A stretch of 15,745 bases of DNA from an uncultured Eubacteriales bacterium (lineage in GTDB: Bacteria > Bacillota > Clostridia > Oscillospirales > CAG-272), in assembly GCA_934477985.1 (NCBI GenBank), contig CAKSOR010000014.1:1-15745 (forward strand), in the 5' to 3' direction. Below, piece by piece: positions 13,812 to 15,745 of this stretch. The position numbers and the translations under genes are program-made. The stretch's first letter is position 1. Every line of letters begins with the position of its first letter. The notes under the pieces are model-generated. The model worked only from the letters and a program-made list of their open reading frames with translations, was not told the origin of the DNA and ran no database searches.

Positions 13812-14111
13812 TTATCTCTCCTGAATATCAGTTTTGAAGCGGAAAAACGACAATAAGCAAGCCAAATAAAAGAACTTTTATTGCAAGCAAACGAACAAGC
13901 GTGAACAAGCCCTAAAAGGCAGAAAATTAAAAACTAACCCATCAGCAGAAAACAAGCCTAAATTACCCGACACCCAACTACCCCATTCGCAATGACTAAC
14001 AAAAGCACCACTAATAAAATAGTGTTTAAAAAGGTTTAGGGGGAGGTGAGGGGTGTCGGGGGGAGGAGGACCCCTTTCCTCAAAAGGGGTCCTCCTCCCC
14101 CTGACCGTCTC
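13812..14111. other. AT-rich intergenic region with nested repeats between dnaB and tilS
   Basis: These 300 bases hold no credible gene. The left 230 are unlike the surrounding coding DNA: one strand is A- and C-rich. Contents include a dyad AATAAAAG-AA-CTTTTATT (13865-13882), repeats of an AAGC-containing unit with exact GAACAAGC copies 10 bp apart (13893-13900, 13903-13910) and a further AACAAGC (13951-13957), and a small hairpin CACTA/TAGTG (14009-14013, 14020-14024). CCCGACACCC (13966-13975) is complementary to GGGTGTCGGG (14051-14060), and a large hairpin lies at 14055-14105. The tilS promoter should be here, but no hexamer pair is convincing. Confidence 0.6.
14055..14105 (-). repeat. 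Large GC-rich hairpin after dnaB, possible terminator or processing signal
   Basis: Arms of 23 nt (14055-14077 and 14083-14105) enclose a 5-nt loop. Nineteen consecutive pairs are perfect Watson-Crick, followed by one G-T (an A-C mismatch in the dnaB transcript) and three more pairs. It begins 7 nt after the dnaB stop, so it is placed like a terminator, but the run following the stem on that strand is C-rich and lacks a U-tract. It could act as a stability element, a rho-type signal or part of a repeated element. Confidence 0.6.
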
Positions 14112-15437
14112 CTACGCTTCCTCCGGAGCCAGCGATGTGAATTTTGTGAATTGACCGAACCAGCCCATTGTTACCTTACCGGTTGCTCCATGGCGGTTTT
14201 TCGCGATGATTATATCGGCTACGTTTTGTTTTGTGGGGTCGTTGCCGTAGTAGTCGCGGGAGAGGAACATAACGACGTCGGCGTCCTGCTCGATTGCTCC
14301 GGAGTCACGGAGGTCGGAAAGCATAGGTGTTTTATCGGTACGCGACTCGGGGCTGCGCGAGAGCTGCGCGCAGCAGACGAGCGGCACTTGCAGCTCTTTC
14401 GCGAGAATTTTCAGGTTTCGCGAGATGTCGGCGACTTCCTGGACGCGGTTATCAATCTTTCGGTCGGACTGCATCAGCTGTAGATAGTCGATTATCACGA
14501 GTCCGAGATTCTTGACTCGCCTGAGCTTCGCTTTCATGCCGGTCGCAGTGATTCCCGTCGTGTCGTCGATGAATATGTCGCACTCCGAAAGCCCCGCCGA
14601 CGCGTGCGCCAGTTTGTCCCAGTCCTCGTCGGTGAGCTCGCCCGAACGGATATTGTGACTGTCGACAAGTGCCTCACTCGAGAGCATTCGCGACACAAGC
14701 TGCTCAGCAGACATCTCGAGCGAGAAAATACAGACCGCTTTCTTGGTCTCTCGCGCCACATTTGAGGCGATGTTCAGCGCGAAACTCGTCTTACCCATAC
14801 CAGGGCGCGCGCCTATCAGTATCAGGTCGCTCTTTCCCATTCCGACGAGCACATTGTCGAGATCGCCGAAACCGGTCGGAGTTCCGAGCGTCTCGGCGCG
14901 GTTCTCCTTGAGGTCGTGAAGATGCTGGTACGCAGACACCAATACGTCGCGGATGTGCAGAAAGCCTTTTTGCTCATTGCCCTCGGCAATCGAGAAGATC
15001 AGCTGCTCGGCGTTTCCGAGAATATGAACGACATCGTCCTGCGCCGCGTACGCGGATTCAGAAATCTCCTCCGACGCCTCGATAAGATGCCGCAGAAGGC
15101 TCTTGTCCTTCACAATCCGCGCGTAGTCAGCCGCGTTCGCCGCCGACGGAACTACTCCGACCAGCAGCTTCACGTACTCCTCGCACTTTTCCTGCTCAAG
15201 TACGCCGCGGTGAACAAGCGTGTCTATCAGCGTGACGACATCTATGCTTCGGTTCTGTAAGTATAAGTCCTGCATCGCGAGGTAGATCTCGCGGTGGTTT
15301 TCAACGTGAAAATCGTCGCTTTTGAGTATCCCCGCGATTATGTTGAAGGTCTCGGGGTCGATGAGTATCGAGCCGAGCACCGACTGCTCCGCCTCGAGTG
15401 AGAACGGCAGCTTCCTCGCGGTAAGAATGTCCGCCAT
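14112..15437 (-). CDS. dnaB: Replicative DNA helicase
   Basis: The 441-aa protein is full-length DnaB (DnaC in Bacillus naming). The N-terminal domain begins with LPFSLEAEQSVLGSIL and binds primase and loader. A linker follows, then the RecA-like motor: TGFGDLDNVLVGM, Walker A GARPGMGKTS (209-218), the FSLEMSAEQLVSRM helix, Walker B LVIIDYLQLM (313-322), and DLRDSGAIEQDADVV with KNRHGATGKV in the DnaB-specific C-terminal motifs. It unwinds the fork as a hexamer. It starts 3 nt after the rplI stop with only a weak A/G-rich site inside rplI, so translation probably depends on coupling to L9. A large hairpin lies just beyond its stop. Confidence 0.97.
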   Translation of the reverse strand: MADILTARKLPFSLEAEQSVLGSILIDPETFNIIAGILKSDDFHVENHREIYLAMQDLYLQNRSIDVVTLIDTLVHRGVLEQEKCEEYVKLLVGVVPSAANAADYARIVKDKSLLRHLIEASEEISESAYAAQDDVVHILGNAEQLIFSIAEGNEQKGFLHIRDVLVSAYQHLHDLKENRAETLGTPTGFGDLDNVLVGMGKSDLILIGARPGMGKTSFALNIASNVARETKKAVCIFSLEMSAEQLVSRMLSSEALVDSHNIRSGELTDEDWDKLAHASAGLSECDIFIDDTTGITATGMKAKLRRVKNLGLVIIDYLQLMQSDRKIDNRVQEVADISRNLKILAKELQVPLVCCAQLSRSPESRTDKTPMLSDLRDSGAIEQDADVVMFLSRDYYGNDPTKQNVADIIIAKNRHGATGKVTMGWFGQFTKFTSLAPEEA

Positions 15438-15440
15438 CGC

Positions 15441-15745
15441 TTACTTTTCTTCGGTGACGACGACGTTGATCTTTCCCATCACGTCAGCGTGCAGCTTAAC
15501 GTCGACAACCGTCTTGCCGAACGCCTTGATCGGGCTGTTTAACTGAATCTTGCGCTTGTCGATGACAATGCCGGTCTGTGCTTTGAGCTCCTCGGCGATG
15601 TCCTTCGACGTTACCGAGCCGAGCATGAAGCCGTCAGCGCCGACCTTGCCCTTGAAGAAGATCTGCGTCGACTCGAGCTTCGCCGCAGCGTCCTTCGCGT
15701 TCGCGAGCTCGACTTCAGCCTTATGCTTCTCAGCCGCCTCGCGTC
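15441..15745 (-). CDS. rplI: Ribosomal protein bL9, 5' end missing
   Basis: The visible 100 C-terminal residues run off the right edge. They include the charged linker helix (REAAEKHKAEVELANAK), then GADGFMLGSVTSKDIAEELK and GIVIDKRKIQLNSPIKAFGK, ending with VDVKLHADVMGKINVVVTEE and a final K. This is the C-terminal globular domain of bL9 and the end of its long connecting helix. About the first 50 residues, with the 23S rRNA-binding domain, are outside the window. The rplI-dnaB order is common in Firmicutes. The GFMLGSVT segment replaces the usual GKLFGSVT, a mild variation. Confidence 0.95.
   Translation of the reverse strand, partial: REAAEKHKAEVELANAKDAAAKLESTQIFFKGKVGADGFMLGSVTSKDIAEELKAQTGIVIDKRKIQLNSPIKAFGKTVVDVKLHADVMGKINVVVTEEK

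Noticed and set aside
13893..13957. CRISPR array or tandem repeat from the AACAAGC units
   Set aside because: The units are only 7-8 nt, irregularly spaced apart from one pair, and have no spacer-like structure.
14055..14105. Calling the hairpin a standard intrinsic terminator
   Set aside because: On the dnaB strand the stem is followed by a C-rich stretch, with no U-run directly after it.

Overview
The window looks like chromosomal DNA from a moderately GC-rich member of the Clostridia (Firmicutes), probably an uncultured gut-type lineage near the Oscillospirales. This is inferred from the tilS-hpt-ftsH and rplI-dnaB gene orders, a GatCAB amidotransferase, DUF3842 and DUF975 proteins, strong GGAGG ribosome binding sites and sigma-A type promoters. 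I see no phage genes, transposase, CRISPR array, tRNA or rRNA. The sequence alone does not fix genus or species.

Layout. At the left edge (1-1057, minus) is the N-terminal part of an acyl-CoA carboxyltransferase with its own promoter and a hairpin leader. A divergent intergenic region leads to a two-gene plus-strand operon: a metal-dependent amidohydrolase and a DUF3842 protein, overlapping by ATGA. A second plus-strand operon follows (promoter 2567-2596, 145-nt structured leader, ECF transporter S component, two-domain P-loop kinase). It ends at a bidirectional terminator (4357-4382) shared with a convergent DUF975 membrane protein gene. Everything to the right is on the minus strand: a four-gene operon (small membrane protein, gatC, gatA, gatB), a tilS-hpt-ftsH cluster followed by an aldose 1-epimerase, then an AT-rich gap with inverted repeats, and at the right edge rplI-dnaB.

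How the genes work together. GatCAB makes Gln-tRNA(Gln) and/or Asn-tRNA(Asn) by transamidation, TilS modifies tRNA(Ile2), Hpt salvages purines, FtsH is the membrane quality-control protease, and L9 and DnaB serve translation and replication. The ECF S component and kinase share a promoter and overlap by ATGA, which suggests uptake of a small vitamin-like or nucleoside-like compound followed by trapping through phosphorylation. The substrate is not identified.

The best candidate for something undescribed is the leader at 2603-2747. It has an enclosing P1 stem, two GC stems with similar RATAA loops, and a small hairpin. Part of that hairpin is perfectly complementary over 8 nt to the sequence that includes the first two bases of the Shine-Dalgarno site of the transporter gene. 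This gives two mutually exclusive structures, as expected of a translational riboswitch, and I could not match it to any riboswitch class I know. Secondary oddities are an exact 20-bp match between the carboxyltransferase leader hairpin and the kinase gene, and a 23-bp hairpin after dnaB with a competing inverted repeat.
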